From: Caproiciproducens sp. MSJ-32
GTDB lineage: Bacteria; Bacillota; Clostridia; Clostridiales; Clostridiaceae
Direction of reading: 5' to 3'
Length of the DNA: 60,230 nucleotides
Assembly: GCF_018918055.1 (NCBI RefSeq)
Contig: NZ_JAHLPS010000042.1
Location: forward strand, 1 to 60,230
Part shown: piece after piece, positions 44,771 through 54,535 of the stretch
Layout: every line of letters starts with the position of its first letter
How positions within the stretch are numbered: the first letter of the stretch is position 1
Notes under the pieces: generated by a model
Seen by the model: the letters and a program-made list of their open reading frames with translations, nothing else
Database searches by the model: none
What the model was told of the DNA's origin: nothing
Program-made: the position numbers and the translations under genes

Positions 44771-45340
44771 ATGAATGATAGAATCGAATTGATATATGAA
44801 GATAATGAGTATAGAGTTATTGTAAATGGAAATGAAGTTTTTAAGGATATAGATGCAGAGAATGCTTTTGAGAAATTTCAAACAGAAGTAAGATATAGCA
44901 GAAGTGATGAAGCTAAATCTTGGGATAAAATTGTAGCTAATCTTGAAAAATTAAATATCAAGGACTTAGAAATTAATAAGCAATTTAAAACTTTATCTTT
45001 TGGAGATGTTAAATATTTTCATAATATGGAACAAACATCTTATATAAAGAATGGAAGCATGGTTCCTTTAATTGGAGGTTATAAATTATTTAAATTTGCC
45101 CTTACTTTAGCATCAGAAGCTAATGTAGAAAAATTTAATGATTTCTTTGAATTTATAAAAGAATTAGCTTTAAATAAGATTGTATATAGCGTTACTGAAA
45201 CAAGTTTAGTCGTGGCAAGTCCAAAATTTAATTATGGATCATCAGAATATAATTTCATAAGCAAAAAAATAAACAAGGGTGCTATGATAGTAGAAGGAAG
45301 TTTTGAGGAATTCAAAAAATATATTTTTTCAGTTGTATAG
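44771..45340 (+). CDS. hypothetical protein
   Basis: The protein is 189 aa from ATG 44771, which is 8 nt after GGAGGAAG; an in-frame ATG at 44756 overlaps that site. It is a soluble mixed alpha/beta protein (RIELIYEDNEYRVIVNGNEV at the start; later SYIKNGSMVPLIGGYKLFKF). No motif recognised. It is followed by the AraC-type regulator after 60 nt and may be co-transcribed. Confidence 0.7.
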   Translation: MNDRIELIYEDNEYRVIVNGNEVFKDIDAENAFEKFQTEVRYSRSDEAKSWDKIVANLEKLNIKDLEINKQFKTLSFGDVKYFHNMEQTSYIKNGSMVPLIGGYKLFKFALTLASEANVEKFNDFFEFIKELALNKIVYSVTETSLVVASPKFNYGSSEYNFISKKINKGAMIVEGSFEEFKKYIFSVV

Positions 45341-45400
45341 AATAATGCCTTCCTTTAATTGCAAACCAGCTTTTTTAATTTGAATTTGAGGTGTGTTGCT

Positions 45401-46084
45401 TTGGATAATGGTTATGAGAGTTTTGAATCAGATTTTAATATATTTAATAATAAAGTAACGTTTTTAATAGAGTCTAGAAATAAAGAAGAATTAATAAATA
45501 TTGTAAAGAAGAAGCATGCATCTGAGATTAAAGACGAAGTAGATAAAGAGCATAAAAAAGATGATTTGATTATATGGAATGCTCTATTTTCAAGAGAGGT
45601 TATAAGAAGCGGAATAAGCAAAAAGTTTTTACACCTTGTTTATAATAAGTTTTATAGGGAAATTAAAAAAAGTAATAGTATGATGTCATTACAAAGAATT
45701 GAATTAGACATGATTAATGAGTATTTTGACCTTCTAATAAATGAGACTGAGATAACTGAAAATTTTGTTGTTAATAAAATATTGCAGGCTTTGTATTTAA
45801 ATATTGAAGGTCATGTTTCTTTAGAAGAAATATGTGAGAAGTTAAATATTTCGGCAGGATATGCTTCTTATTGCTTTAAAAAGCAAAAAGGAATATCAAT
45901 TATGCAATATTTAAGAAAAATAAAAATAGAAAGAGCAAAGACTTTATTATTAACTGGTGATAAAACTATATTAGAAATAAGTATTTTGTTAGGATTTCAT
46001 GATCAAAGTCATTTTACTAGAACCTTTAAAAAGATTACAGGAATGTCACCGACAGAATATAAAAATAAAAGTTTATTGCTATAA
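45401..46084 (+). CDS. AraC family transcriptional regulator
   Basis: The protein is 227 aa from TTG 45401 with TGAGGTG at 45387-45393; an upstream in-frame TTG at 45359 lacks a ribosome binding site. The C-terminal 100 residues are a typical double helix-turn-helix: LEEICEKLNISAGYASYCFKKQKGIS ... RAKTLLLTGDKTILEISILLGFHDQSHFTRTFKKITGMSPTEYK. The N-terminal domain is helical and unrecognised. Target unknown. Confidence 0.88.
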   Translation: MDNGYESFESDFNIFNNKVTFLIESRNKEELINIVKKKHASEIKDEVDKEHKKDDLIIWNALFSREVIRSGISKKFLHLVYNKFYREIKKSNSMMSLQRIELDMINEYFDLLINETEITENFVVNKILQALYLNIEGHVSLEEICEKLNISAGYASYCFKKQKGISIMQYLRKIKIERAKTLLLTGDKTILEISILLGFHDQSHFTRTFKKITGMSPTEYKNKSLLL

Positions 46085-46117
46085 AAGATAAGCAGTAAAT
46101 ATTTATAGGAGGAAATA

Positions 46118-47893
46118 ATGGGATTAGAATGGAGTTTAAAAGAAATTTATTCATCCTTTAAATCAAAAGAATTTTTAGATGATTTAAAGAAAATAGATGA
46201 TGGAATAGAGGAACTTAAAGTTTTTTCGAATAATATTTATAACAGTAATGATAAAGCAAAAAATTTGGAAGATTTAATAAATAAGTTAATAAGTTTAAAT
46301 TTAGTTATTACTAAAATATTTAATTATACAAATCTTACATTAAGTACAGATTCAAAAAATACTGAAGGAAGAAAATATTTAGATATAATAAATAGTAAGC
46401 AAAGTGATTTAGCTGAACCTTTAACTAAAATATATAAATGGATAGGTTCTTTAGAGAATATAGATGAAATAATAAAAAGTTCTCCTAGATTAAAAGAACA
46501 TGAATTTTTTATAAAGGAGATAGTGGAAAAAAATAAACATTTATTAAGCGAAAAGGAAGAAACCATCATTGCAAAAATGAGGAATACAGGTTCAGATGCA
46601 TGGCTTAATTACAAAGACTTATTAATATCAACTCATAAGGTTGATATAGAAATTGATGGAAAGGAAGAGGCCTTACCATTAACTGTAGTATTAAATATGG
46701 CTTACGAAAAGGATGCAAATATAAGAAAGAAGGCCTATGAAGCTGAAATTAAATCTTATAAGAAGATAGAAGAAGGTATTGCAGCGGCTTTAAATGGAAT
46801 AAAAGGAGAGGTATTAACAACATCTGAACTTAGAGGATATAAGTCACCTTTAGATATGACTTTACAGGAATCAAGAATGGATGAAGATATCTTAAAGGCT
46901 ATGATTGAAGCTATTAAAGAAAGTCTACCTGCTTTTAGAAAGTATTTAAGGAGAAAGGCAGAATTATTAGGACATCAAAATGGGCTTCCATTTTATGACT
47001 TATATGCACCAGTAATAGATAAAGAAATGAGATATACTTTTGAAGAAGGAAAGAAATTTGTAGAAAAGAATTTCAGACTATTTAGTGATGAATTAGCAGA
47101 CTTCGCAGTTAAAGCTTTTGAAAATAATTGGATAGATGTAATACCTAAGGAAGGTAAGGTTGGAGGAGCTTTTTGTGAAAGTATTAAGGATATTGAAGAA
47201 AGTAGAATACTATTAAATTATGGAGGAAGTTTTGGAGATGTAGTTACAATGGCCCATGAATTAGGGCATGGTTTCCATAGTGAATGTTTAAAGGGTGAGT
47301 CTATATTAAATTGTGATTATCCAATGACTTTGGCAGAAACTGCATCAAATTTTTGTGAAATACTAGTTAAAAAAGGTGCAATAAAAACTGCAACTAAAGA
47401 AGAAACTTTTGCGATTTTAGAAGCAGAAATTTCCGATTGTACTCAGGTTATTGTAGATATTTATTCAAGATTTTTATTTGAAAGCGAAGTTTTTGATAAG
47501 AGAAGGGAAAGTTCTCTCACAGTAGAAGAAATAAAAGAGGCTATGGTAAGAGCTCAAAAAGAGGCTTATGGAGATGGATTAGATAGTGATTATTTACATC
47601 CATACATGTGGACTTGGAAGCCGCATTATTACTATGCAACAGCTAACTTTTATAACTTCCCTTATGCTTTTGGTAATTTATTTGCTAAAGGGCTTTATGC
47701 AGAATATTTAAAAAGAGGAGAAAATTTTGTAGAAGAATATAAAAATTTATTAAGAGTTACAGGCAAAGCAAAAGTAGCAGATGTAACAAAGATTATGAAT
47801 ATTGATGTTCATGACATAAACTTTTGGAGAAATTCATTGAAATTAATAGAAGAGGATATAGAAGAATTTATAAAATTAAGCCAGCAGATCTAG
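46118..47893 (+). CDS. pepF: oligoendopeptidase F (M3B family)
   Basis: The 591-aa zinc metallopeptidase of the M3 family has its HEXXH site HELGH at 380-384 and the downstream ETASNFCEILV segment bearing the third ligand glutamate. It cleaves oligopeptides of about 7-20 residues in the cytoplasm. TAGGAGGA before the ATG. Length is normal. Its terminator is shared with the convergent gene. Confidence 0.96.
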   Translation: MGLEWSLKEIYSSFKSKEFLDDLKKIDDGIEELKVFSNNIYNSNDKAKNLEDLINKLISLNLVITKIFNYTNLTLSTDSKNTEGRKYLDIINSKQSDLAEPLTKIYKWIGSLENIDEIIKSSPRLKEHEFFIKEIVEKNKHLLSEKEETIIAKMRNTGSDAWLNYKDLLISTHKVDIEIDGKEEALPLTVVLNMAYEKDANIRKKAYEAEIKSYKKIEEGIAAALNGIKGEVLTTSELRGYKSPLDMTLQESRMDEDILKAMIEAIKESLPAFRKYLRRKAELLGHQNGLPFYDLYAPVIDKEMRYTFEEGKKFVEKNFRLFSDELADFAVKAFENNWIDVIPKEGKVGGAFCESIKDIEESRILLNYGGSFGDVVTMAHELGHGFHSECLKGESILNCDYPMTLAETASNFCEILVKKGAIKTATKEETFAILEAEISDCTQVIVDIYSRFLFESEVFDKRRESSLTVEEIKEAMVRAQKEAYGDGLDSDYLHPYMWTWKPHYYYATANFYNFPYAFGNLFAKGLYAEYLKRGENFVEEYKNLLRVTGKAKVADVTKIMNIDVHDINFWRNSLKLIEEDIEEFIKLSQQI

Positions 47894-47958
47894 GAAAAAT
47901 TAATAATTTGTAAGGCAAAATTTTATGATTTTGAGGCTATAAAAAAGATATAATAAAA

Positions 47959-47995
47959 AAAGCTGATGCTAAAGGAAACTGCATCAGCTTTATCA
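47959..47995. terminator. bidirectional terminator after pepF
   Basis: AAAGCTGATGC (47959-47969) / GCATCAGCTTT (47981-47991), 11-nt loop, flanked by A run and T-rich sequence. Confidence 0.85.
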
Positions 47996-48010
47996 TTATG
48001 CTTTATATTT

Positions 48011-48550
48011 CTATTTACCTTTTAATTTTATTAGAACAATTTCACTTTTACTTCCAAGTCTAATTGGTGGACCCCAAGTTCCATATCCGGAAGAAACAAT
48101 TACATTAAAATTATCTTTTTGTAAATGACCATAATCAACGCTTTTTAAATGTGAAAATTCTTCAGCCATATTTCTTTCTGTAAAGGGTGTAATATTACTA
48201 TCTACTATATCACCAGCTATTGCAATAATATCTGGATTTAATGAATTAATAATTTGTACCATTTTTTTAAGCCTTTTATTTCTAATTATATTACCAAGAT
48301 GTATGTCTGAAACCATTACTATATTAATAGGTTTATTAAGGTGTTTATTAACTACTATTTCATAACTTTTTATCTTAGAAAAGCTGGCATTTAAAGTACC
48401 TGTTAAAGCTAGAATAGCATATAAGGCAAAAAATATTATTATTGCATAAAAATAAAAACCTTTATAGGCAAAAAAATCAAATTTATCTTCCCCTATTATG
48501 TATCTAATTAAAATTATGATTGGTAAAGCAGCTGCAGCATAAAGCATCAA
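48011..48550 (-). pseudogene. metallophosphoesterase with internal deletion
   Basis: About 179 codons remain. The front is membrane-helical; residues about 75-120 carry the first two metallophosphoesterase motifs (VSDIHLGN, AGDIVDSN). The sequence then jumps at EFSHLKS to the family's C-terminal end (VIVSSGYGTWGPPIRLGSKSEIVLIKLK). The GNHD, second His and GHTH metal motifs are lost, so it cannot be active. Full members are about 370 aa. The frame also extends about 33 coding-like codons upstream of the TTG at 48550 with no usable start or ribosome binding site, so the N-terminus looks damaged too. Confidence 0.75.
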
Positions 48551-48735
48551 AATTAACCAGTAAGAGCCGATTTTATAAGAAGTATTATAAAACTTTATCT
48601 TAAAATGTTTACTTGTGAATATAGTTAAAAAAGAGAATAAAGAAAGTATTATAAAAATTATCTATATTGTAAGAAGATAATAGAAAGATGATAAAATTAT
48701 AGTAGTATAAAAATATTTAAAGAAAGAGGATTAGT

Positions 48736-51348
48736 ATGAAGTTTAATGAAGAGCAGGAATATCTTATAAATGAATTAAATAATAATATTTTATTACTTGC
48801 ATCAGCAGGAACCGGAAAAACTAACAGCTTATCCAAAAGAATATCTAAAATAATTGAATTAAATAAAGCAAAACCTTCAGAAATCCTTTGTATAACCTTT
48901 ACCAATAAAGCTTGTAAAGAAATGAAAGAAAGAATAGAAAAGGATATTGAGAAAAATGCAGGAGATATAATAATAAAAACTTTTCATGGTTTTTGCTTTG
49001 ATATAATAAAGCAATATGGAAAAGAAAAAACAGATATATTTAGGGATTTTATAGTTTTTGATGAAGAGGACTGTAAAGAAATAATTAAGATGTGTAATTT
49101 TTATAATTATTCTGTTAATAAGCTTCAGCAGTTTATAGAACTCATAAAGATGGAAAGCAGCAAATATAATATTAGTCTTAATGGAGATGTTGAAAGTTAT
49201 AAGGCAGTTATTGATAATATTTTTAATTATAAAGCTGATAAAATTAATTTTATTTGTAGTGATAGAAGCATAATAAATGAAAAAATGAAGGAAGACTTAA
49301 AATCTAAGGGAGCTTATTTAATAAAACTTTATGATTATTTGTTAAAAGATAATCACGGGCTAGATTTTTCAGACTTAACAATAAAGGCCAGAGAAATTTT
49401 TAAAGATGAAAAAATAGTAGAAGATTTAAAAAATAAATTTAAATTTATAAATATTGACGAGGTTCAGGATACTAGTTTGTTAGAGTATGAGATAATAGAG
49501 AAGTTGTTTGAAGGAAACAATATTCTTCTTTGTGGGGACATATTTCAAACTATTTATAGCTGGAGAGGTTCTGATCCTAAAAAAATTATAGAAGAATATA
49601 AAAAGAAATATCAGCCTAAAGAAATTATATTTACAAAAAATTATAGATCAACTAGGAATATAACTAATGGTTCTTTAAGTTTTTTAAAAACTGCTTATGA
49701 GGATGATTATAACAAAGTTTATAAGAAAGAGATTTTATCACAAACAGAGGAAGAGGGAGAAAAAATTAAAGTTATAAGATGTGAAAGTTTAAGGGATGAG
49801 GCCAAATATATTTATAATGAAATAAAAAAATTATCCTTATTAGAAGACATTTCTAGTACAGCTATTTTAAGTAGGGATAATAGATATAATATTCAAATAA
49901 GTAATGAACTTCGAAATATTTTAAGATATGAAGACAATAACTTTGAGTTTATTTTAATAGATCAGTTTAAATTTTTTAGAAGGCAGGAAATAAAAGATAT
50001 AATAGCTTTTTTAAAACTTATAATAAATAGATATGATAATGTTAGTTTAAGAAGAATTTTAAAGAGGTTTCCTACAGGAATAGGAGATAAAAAATTGGAA
50101 GTTATAGAGAGTAATGAATATAGAAAAGCAGGTATAGCCTTATCAGATTTTATTGATATTAGAGTTAGTGAGTATGGAGAAAAATATGGAATGCTGATAG
50201 AAGAATATGATAAGGGTAATATAGTGGTTTTTGATGTAGAAAGCACTGGAGTAAATGTAACTACAGATGAAATAATTCAAATTGCTGCAATAAAAATAAA
50301 TAGCAAAGGGGAAGTTATTGAAAAGTTTGAGAAGTTCTTAAAAAATACTAAATCTGTGGCAAATTCGATGAAAGTTCATGGATTTAGCGATGAGTTTTTG
50401 GAAAAATATGGTGAAGATAAGAGAAAGGTTTTGAAAGAATTTGTGGAATTCTCAAAGGATTCTGTTATTGTTGGGCATAATGTTCAATATGATTTAAATA
50501 TTTTAAGTAGTGAATTAAGGAGACATAATTTATCAAAAGCTAAATATAAATGCTTTTATGATACTTTAGACATTTATAGAAGGTTTTATCCTAATCTAAA
50601 AAATCATAAATTAGAAAGCTTAAGCAGTTTATTTAAAACTGAAAATAAGCCTAGTCATAACGCTATGGATGATATTTTGGCAACTAAAGATCTTTTAATT
50701 TATGCTATAGAGAATAAGATAAGGCCAACTTCTTTGGAAAGAATAGATAAAATGAATAAATATACTAAAGATTTTAATTTTATATCTACTGCCTTAAATA
50801 ATTTATTTGAAAAAGCTAAGGAGAAGAGACCATATGAAATAGTTGTAGATATAATCAATGATTTTAATATTAAAACTTTGTATTCTGGCAGTAAGGAAGA
50901 AGGAGAAAAAGGTGCTGAAAAAATTGAAAGGCTTAGAGATTTTTATAGACTTCTTAGGGAAATAGATGATAAAAATAAAAATCCTAGAGATTCATTAATG
51001 GAAATATTAACAATAACAAGTCTTTCTAATGGAGAAGTAGAAAACATGATAATAAAGAAAACTAATAGAGCAAGAATACCTATAATAACTGTTCATCAGT
51101 CTAAAGGTTTAGAATTTAATAATGTTTTTCTTGTAGGTCTTAATGAATATACTTTCCCTTCTTATATGGCAGTTAAAAACAATAATATTGAAGAGGAAAA
51201 AAGAGCATTTTATGTTGCCATAACTCGAGCTAAAAAAAGGCTTTATCTTCTTAGTCATAAATTCGGAATAAATAATAGAAAATTTATAGAAAGTAGTTTT
51301 ATTAATTATATTGATGATAAGTATAAGGAAAAGCTTGAAAATAATTAA
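48736..51348 (+). CDS. UvrD/Rep-type helicase with inserted DEDDh exonuclease domain
   Basis: The 870-aa protein has superfamily 1A helicase motifs: Walker A ASAGTGKT (22-29), NIDEVQDTS, LCGDIFQTIYSWRGS, TKNYRSTRNI, then late in the protein TVHQSKGLEFNNVFLVGLNE and KRAFYVAITRAKKRLYLL. Between these, at about 495-655, lies a complete DnaQ-like 3'-5' exonuclease: FDVESTG (Asp500, Glu502), GHNVQYDLNIL, and HNAMDDILATKDL. All four acidic residues and the His are present, so both activities should work. It is not AddA/PcrA. A repair or replication role is likely; unwinding coupled to 3'-end trimming is inferred. Confidence 0.92.
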   Translation: MKFNEEQEYLINELNNNILLLASAGTGKTNSLSKRISKIIELNKAKPSEILCITFTNKACKEMKERIEKDIEKNAGDIIIKTFHGFCFDIIKQYGKEKTDIFRDFIVFDEEDCKEIIKMCNFYNYSVNKLQQFIELIKMESSKYNISLNGDVESYKAVIDNIFNYKADKINFICSDRSIINEKMKEDLKSKGAYLIKLYDYLLKDNHGLDFSDLTIKAREIFKDEKIVEDLKNKFKFINIDEVQDTSLLEYEIIEKLFEGNNILLCGDIFQTIYSWRGSDPKKIIEEYKKKYQPKEIIFTKNYRSTRNITNGSLSFLKTAYEDDYNKVYKKEILSQTEEEGEKIKVIRCESLRDEAKYIYNEIKKLSLLEDISSTAILSRDNRYNIQISNELRNILRYEDNNFEFILIDQFKFFRRQEIKDIIAFLKLIINRYDNVSLRRILKRFPTGIGDKKLEVIESNEYRKAGIALSDFIDIRVSEYGEKYGMLIEEYDKGNIVVFDVESTGVNVTTDEIIQIAAIKINSKGEVIEKFEKFLKNTKSVANSMKVHGFSDEFLEKYGEDKRKVLKEFVEFSKDSVIVGHNVQYDLNILSSELRRHNLSKAKYKCFYDTLDIYRRFYPNLKNHKLESLSSLFKTENKPSHNAMDDILATKDLLIYAIENKIRPTSLERIDKMNKYTKDFNFISTALNNLFEKAKEKRPYEIVVDIINDFNIKTLYSGSKEEGEKGAEKIERLRDFYRLLREIDDKNKNPRDSLMEILTITSLSNGEVENMIIKKTNRARIPIITVHQSKGLEFNNVFLVGLNEYTFPSYMAVKNNNIEEEKRAFYVAITRAKKRLYLLSHKFGINNRKFIESSFINYIDDKYKEKLENN

Positions 51349-51417
51349 GTTATTGTGTATATTAAATAATTATTATTTTAAGTTATAATTAAATAAAAAA
51401 GTAAAGGATGGATAGTT

Positions 51418-51843
51418 ATGAAGTATGAATTAAATATTTATAAATTGGGAGAATTTTTATACAAGGTAACAGAAAGATATAAGGTAGATGTTTTTGCTAA
51501 GATAAAATTAAGTGGTGGATTTATGACTATGACGGGAAAGGTAGAATTGATAGATAGACCTAAGGACATAAAGGTTTTAAAGGGAAATAATATAATAACT
51601 TTAAAAGTTAGTTCTGATAATTTAGAAGGAAGTTTAATAAAAATTACTGGGGTTAATAATAAAAAATTTGATGTAGATTTATCCTTAACAAAGTTTAAGC
51701 AAATTGGAGGAAGTACTTTATTTTTAAATAAGACTAAAGAAAATAAGAATGAATGTAAAATTAGAATAGATGAGGATATCATTTTCACAGTAAGAGAATC
51801 AAAATTAGAAGATTTAGAAGAAATTATTGAAAAATGTATTTAA
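51418..51843 (+). CDS. hypothetical protein
   Basis: The 141-aa Lys-rich soluble protein appears beta-rich in the middle (FMTMTGKVELIDRPKDIKVL). AAAGGATGG precedes the ATG. It is 69 nt after the helicase gene. No family recognised. Confidence 0.65.
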   Translation: MKYELNIYKLGEFLYKVTERYKVDVFAKIKLSGGFMTMTGKVELIDRPKDIKVLKGNNIITLKVSSDNLEGSLIKITGVNNKKFDVDLSLTKFKQIGGSTLFLNKTKENKNECKIRIDEDIIFTVRESKLEDLEEIIEKCI

Positions 51844-51906
51844 ATAAATATAAAATAAATAAGTTACATCTTCAATAATTTATATAATTATAGTGAGGTC
51901 AATATT

Positions 51907-52671
51907 ATGAATATAAATGATATACTTCATTTATCAACATATGCAGGAAAAATCATGCTTGAAAATGGAGCTGAAGCCTATAGAGTTGAAGAAACAATGA
52001 ATAAAATATCAGAGGCTTTTGGAGTAGAAAAACCAGATTCTTATGCAACTCCCACAGCAATAATTTCTTCAGCATCTCATAAAGGAGAAACTAAATCTGT
52101 AGTTGTAAGAATATTAAAAAGATCCGTTAATTTAGAAAAAATACATAGAGTTAATGATTTAGCTAGAAACATTAAAAATAATAATTATACCGTTGAAGAA
52201 TTTAAAGAAAAGCTTAAGGAAATTGATAATGAAAAAAGATATTCAAATAAAGTTACTATATTATTTTCTGCAATAGGAGCCTTAAGTTTTACTTTCTTAT
52301 TTGGGGGGGGCCTTAAAGATGCTGCAGCAGCATTTTTTATAGGATTAATTGTAAAATTTTTTGATATAGAAGCAGATAAAATTGGTCTTAATTCCTTTTT
52401 TTCAACTATAATATGTTCTGCAATAACGGCTTTTCTTGCAATTTTATCTATAAAATTGAATATTGCAGCAGATATTGATAAGGTAATTATTGGATCTATA
52501 ATGTTATTAGTTCCTGGTCTGGCTATAACAAATGCAATTAGAGATACTATAGCTGGGGATTTAATATCAGGTATAGCTAGAGCAGTGGAAGCTTTTTTAA
52601 TAGCAATTGGAGTTGCAGCTGGTACAGGTGTGGTTTTAAGCTTTTGGATTAATACTTTTGGGGGATTATAA
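51907..52671 (+). CDS. ThrE-type threonine/serine exporter, N-terminal half
   Basis: The 254-aa protein has a soluble front (AGKIMLENGAEAYRVEETMNKI, the DUF1212 signature) and then about five membrane helices from residue 118. In many Firmicutes the two ThrE halves are separate genes, as here with the next gene. The pair is expected to export threonine or serine. GTGAGGTC before the ATG; the stop is 1 nt before the next ATG. Confidence 0.88.
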   Translation: MNINDILHLSTYAGKIMLENGAEAYRVEETMNKISEAFGVEKPDSYATPTAIISSASHKGETKSVVVRILKRSVNLEKIHRVNDLARNIKNNNYTVEEFKEKLKEIDNEKRYSNKVTILFSAIGALSFTFLFGGGLKDAAAAFFIGLIVKFFDIEADKIGLNSFFSTIICSAITAFLAILSIKLNIAADIDKVIIGSIMLLVPGLAITNAIRDTIAGDLISGIARAVEAFLIAIGVAAGTGVVLSFWINTFGGL

Positions 52672-52672
52672 G

Positions 52673-53110
52673 ATGATTATTGATGTAGTATCAGCTTTTA
52701 TAGCATCATTTGCTTTTGGAATTATATTTAATATCAAAGGAAAAAATTTATTTTTCGCATCTTTTTGTGGAGCTTTAGGATGGTTTGTATATAAAATATC
52801 TTTAAAATTAGGAAATTCAGATACAACTTCTATGTTTTTGGCATCTATTGCTTTAAGTACATATTCGGAAATATTTGCTAGAATTTTAAAGACGCCTGTT
52901 ACTACTTTTGTTGTAGCAGCATTAATTCCTTTAGTTCCTGGAGGTGGAATGTATTATACAATGTATGAAGCTATTACTGGTGATATAATAACTTCTTTGG
53001 AAATAGGAATAAAAACTTTAGCTTCTGCAGGTGTTTTATCAATAGGAATAATATTAGTATCAACTATAACTAAGGCAATAGTAAAGTATAGAAGATATTA
53101 TAAAATATAA
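52673..53110 (+). CDS. ThrE-type threonine/serine exporter, C-terminal half (DUF3815)
   Basis: The protein is 145 aa from ATG 52673 behind GGGGGATT; an in-frame TTG at 52658 inside the upstream gene is less likely. There are four to five membrane helices, with the conserved PLVPGGGMYYTMYEAI. It completes the split exporter with the preceding gene. Confidence 0.87.
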   Translation: MIIDVVSAFIASFAFGIIFNIKGKNLFFASFCGALGWFVYKISLKLGNSDTTSMFLASIALSTYSEIFARILKTPVTTFVVAALIPLVPGGGMYYTMYEAITGDIITSLEIGIKTLASAGVLSIGIILVSTITKAIVKYRRYYKI

Positions 53111-53223
53111 ATATTTTTATAAAGGATTTAATATAAAAATTAAAAGTATGTATAATATTTAAATTTATGTATAAAATACTAGTGTAGTCAGAAGTTAATT
53201 TTATAATTTGACTATGGCTATGG

Positions 53224-53253
53224 GGCGTTGCAGGACATAATGTAACGCCTTTT
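53224..53253 (+). terminator. terminator downstream of the split exporter
   Basis: GGCGTTGCA (53224-53232) / TGTAACGCC (53241-53249) with one G-T pair, then TTTT. It lies 113 nt after the stop. Confidence 0.75.
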
Positions 53254-53353
53254 GAATTTTTATGTAAAAGTTTAAATAAAGATGTTATAATAAATAATGA
53301 ATAAGATAATTAATCATAGGAATAATTCATATTTAATAATTTAGGAAATAAAT

Positions 53354-53404
53354 AAAGGCTGTTACAGAAAGAGTTATTAATTCTTTCTTGTAACAGCTTT
53401 TCAA
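53354..53404. terminator. long hairpin terminator, bidirectional
   Basis: AAAGGCTGTTACA plus GAAAG (53354-53371) pairs with CTTTC plus TTGTAACAGCTTTT (53383-53401) with a small bulge. The A- and T-rich ends allow use on the minus strand for the gene ending at 53416. With the 53224 terminator it occupies the 305-base gap after the exporter; nothing else was seen there. Confidence 0.8.
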
Positions 53405-53415
53405 TTTTAATTTAA

Positions 53416-53844
53416 TTAAGTTCTTAAGTCAAATTTATGGGAACATCTTTTACAAGTAACAATTATATTACCTTTTTTTCTAGGAAGTCTTAACTTTTGA
53501 CTGCAGTTGGGGCATTTTACTATTTTAAAGTGTTTCCATTGATAGAATTTGTTTTTTAAAATTTTTATATAATAATCTAAAGTGTCATAATCAAAAGCTG
53601 GTAAATTGCTTGGTATTGTCAAATTAATTTTGGATAGAGGCTTGTTTAGATAATATATAAATTTATTTAATTCCCTTTTTCTGTTGTATTTATTCCTTGA
53701 AAATGTTCTTAGAAGACCGTATATAAAAAATAAAGATCCTATTAAAGATAGAAAATAATTATCAAAAACATTAAAAAGTGAACTTATACAAAATAAAACT
53801 AAAGTCAATAAATCTATGCCATATATTGCTCTAAGAAAATACAT
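53416..53844 (-). CDS. membrane protein with C-terminal zinc ribbon
   Basis: The 142-aa protein has two hydrophobic helices (about 8-28 and 30-48). The C-terminal zinc ribbon KCPNCSQKLRLPRKKGNIIVTCKRCSHKF (CxxC...CxxC) is of the kind often fused to membrane proteins of unknown role. The ribosome binding site is AAAGAAGTGG. Alone. A membrane-tethered sensor is a guess. Confidence 0.75.
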   Translation of the reverse strand: MYFLRAIYGIDLLTLVLFCISSLFNVFDNYFLSLIGSLFFIYGLLRTFSRNKYNRKRELNKFIYYLNKPLSKINLTIPSNLPAFDYDTLDYYIKILKNKFYQWKHFKIVKCPNCSQKLRLPRKKGNIIVTCKRCSHKFDLRT

Positions 53845-53936
53845 TTAAAACCACTTCTTTCTTTAGAATTGATATAATTTATTATAATAAAGAATAATTT
53901 TTATAACAATAACTGTCGTAAATATATAATAGATTG

Positions 53937-53964
53937 TTTACAATTATATATTATAATATATAAT
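53937..53964 (+). promoter_or_regulatory. candidate promoter for the 137-aa gene
   Basis: TTTACA (53937-53942), 16-nt spacer, TATAAT (53959-53964). The reverse complement of 53934-53954 matches the sequence at 3848-3868 upstream of flgB in 20 of 21 positions. Confidence 0.45.
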
Positions 53965-54017
53965 AGAAATGACTTTATAACAGCTTTATAAATAAAAAAT
54001 AAATAGGAGAGATAGTT

Positions 54018-54431
54018 ATGTATATAGCTTTTGGAAGAACTGTTTTAGATACAGAAGAAATAAAAAATAAAATAGAAGAAAATTCAGAATTTAAAGTAAT
54101 TAAAGATATGAGTAAAGGTACAAAAAGAGAAGATACAGCTGCCTATAATCTTAGTATAAGCATTGATGTTTTAAAGGGAATTATTGAAGATGATTATTCA
54201 ATAGAAGATTTAACAGAAGATGAGTTATTTGAAGAATATATTAGTTTGGCTGAAGAATTAGCAACAGATTTAGAAGATCTCTTTGAAGAAGATGCGATAA
54301 TAGATATAAAGGCTTATAAGTGGGATCCATCAGATAATGATATAAAGCTGGTGATAGCAGCCTTACATAGGAATCTTGGGGAAAACAAATTAAAAGATGT
54401 AATGAGAAGACTATTAACACAACTGGAATAG
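54018..54431 (+). CDS. hypothetical acidic protein
   Basis: The 137-aa very acidic soluble protein contains runs such as EDDYSIEDLTEDELFEEYIS. No motif recognised. AGGAGAG precedes the ATG; it has its own promoter and terminator, so it is a clear monocistronic gene. Confidence 0.7.
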   Translation: MYIAFGRTVLDTEEIKNKIEENSEFKVIKDMSKGTKREDTAAYNLSISIDVLKGIIEDDYSIEDLTEDELFEEYISLAEELATDLEDLFEEDAIIDIKAYKWDPSDNDIKLVIAALHRNLGENKLKDVMRRLLTQLE

Positions 54432-54436
54432 TATTA

Positions 54437-54480
54437 AAAAACATTGTATAGTTATAAATATAGCTATACAATGTTTTTTT
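54437..54480 (+). terminator. terminator after the acidic hypothetical gene
   Basis: AAAAACATTGTATAG (54437-54451) pairs perfectly with CTATACAATGTTTTT (54464-54478) and is followed by TT. Confidence 0.85.
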
Positions 54481-54535
54481 AATGTACTATTTTTTATTGA
54501 TTAAGTCTGATTATTAACTTAAGCGTGAAGCTGAA

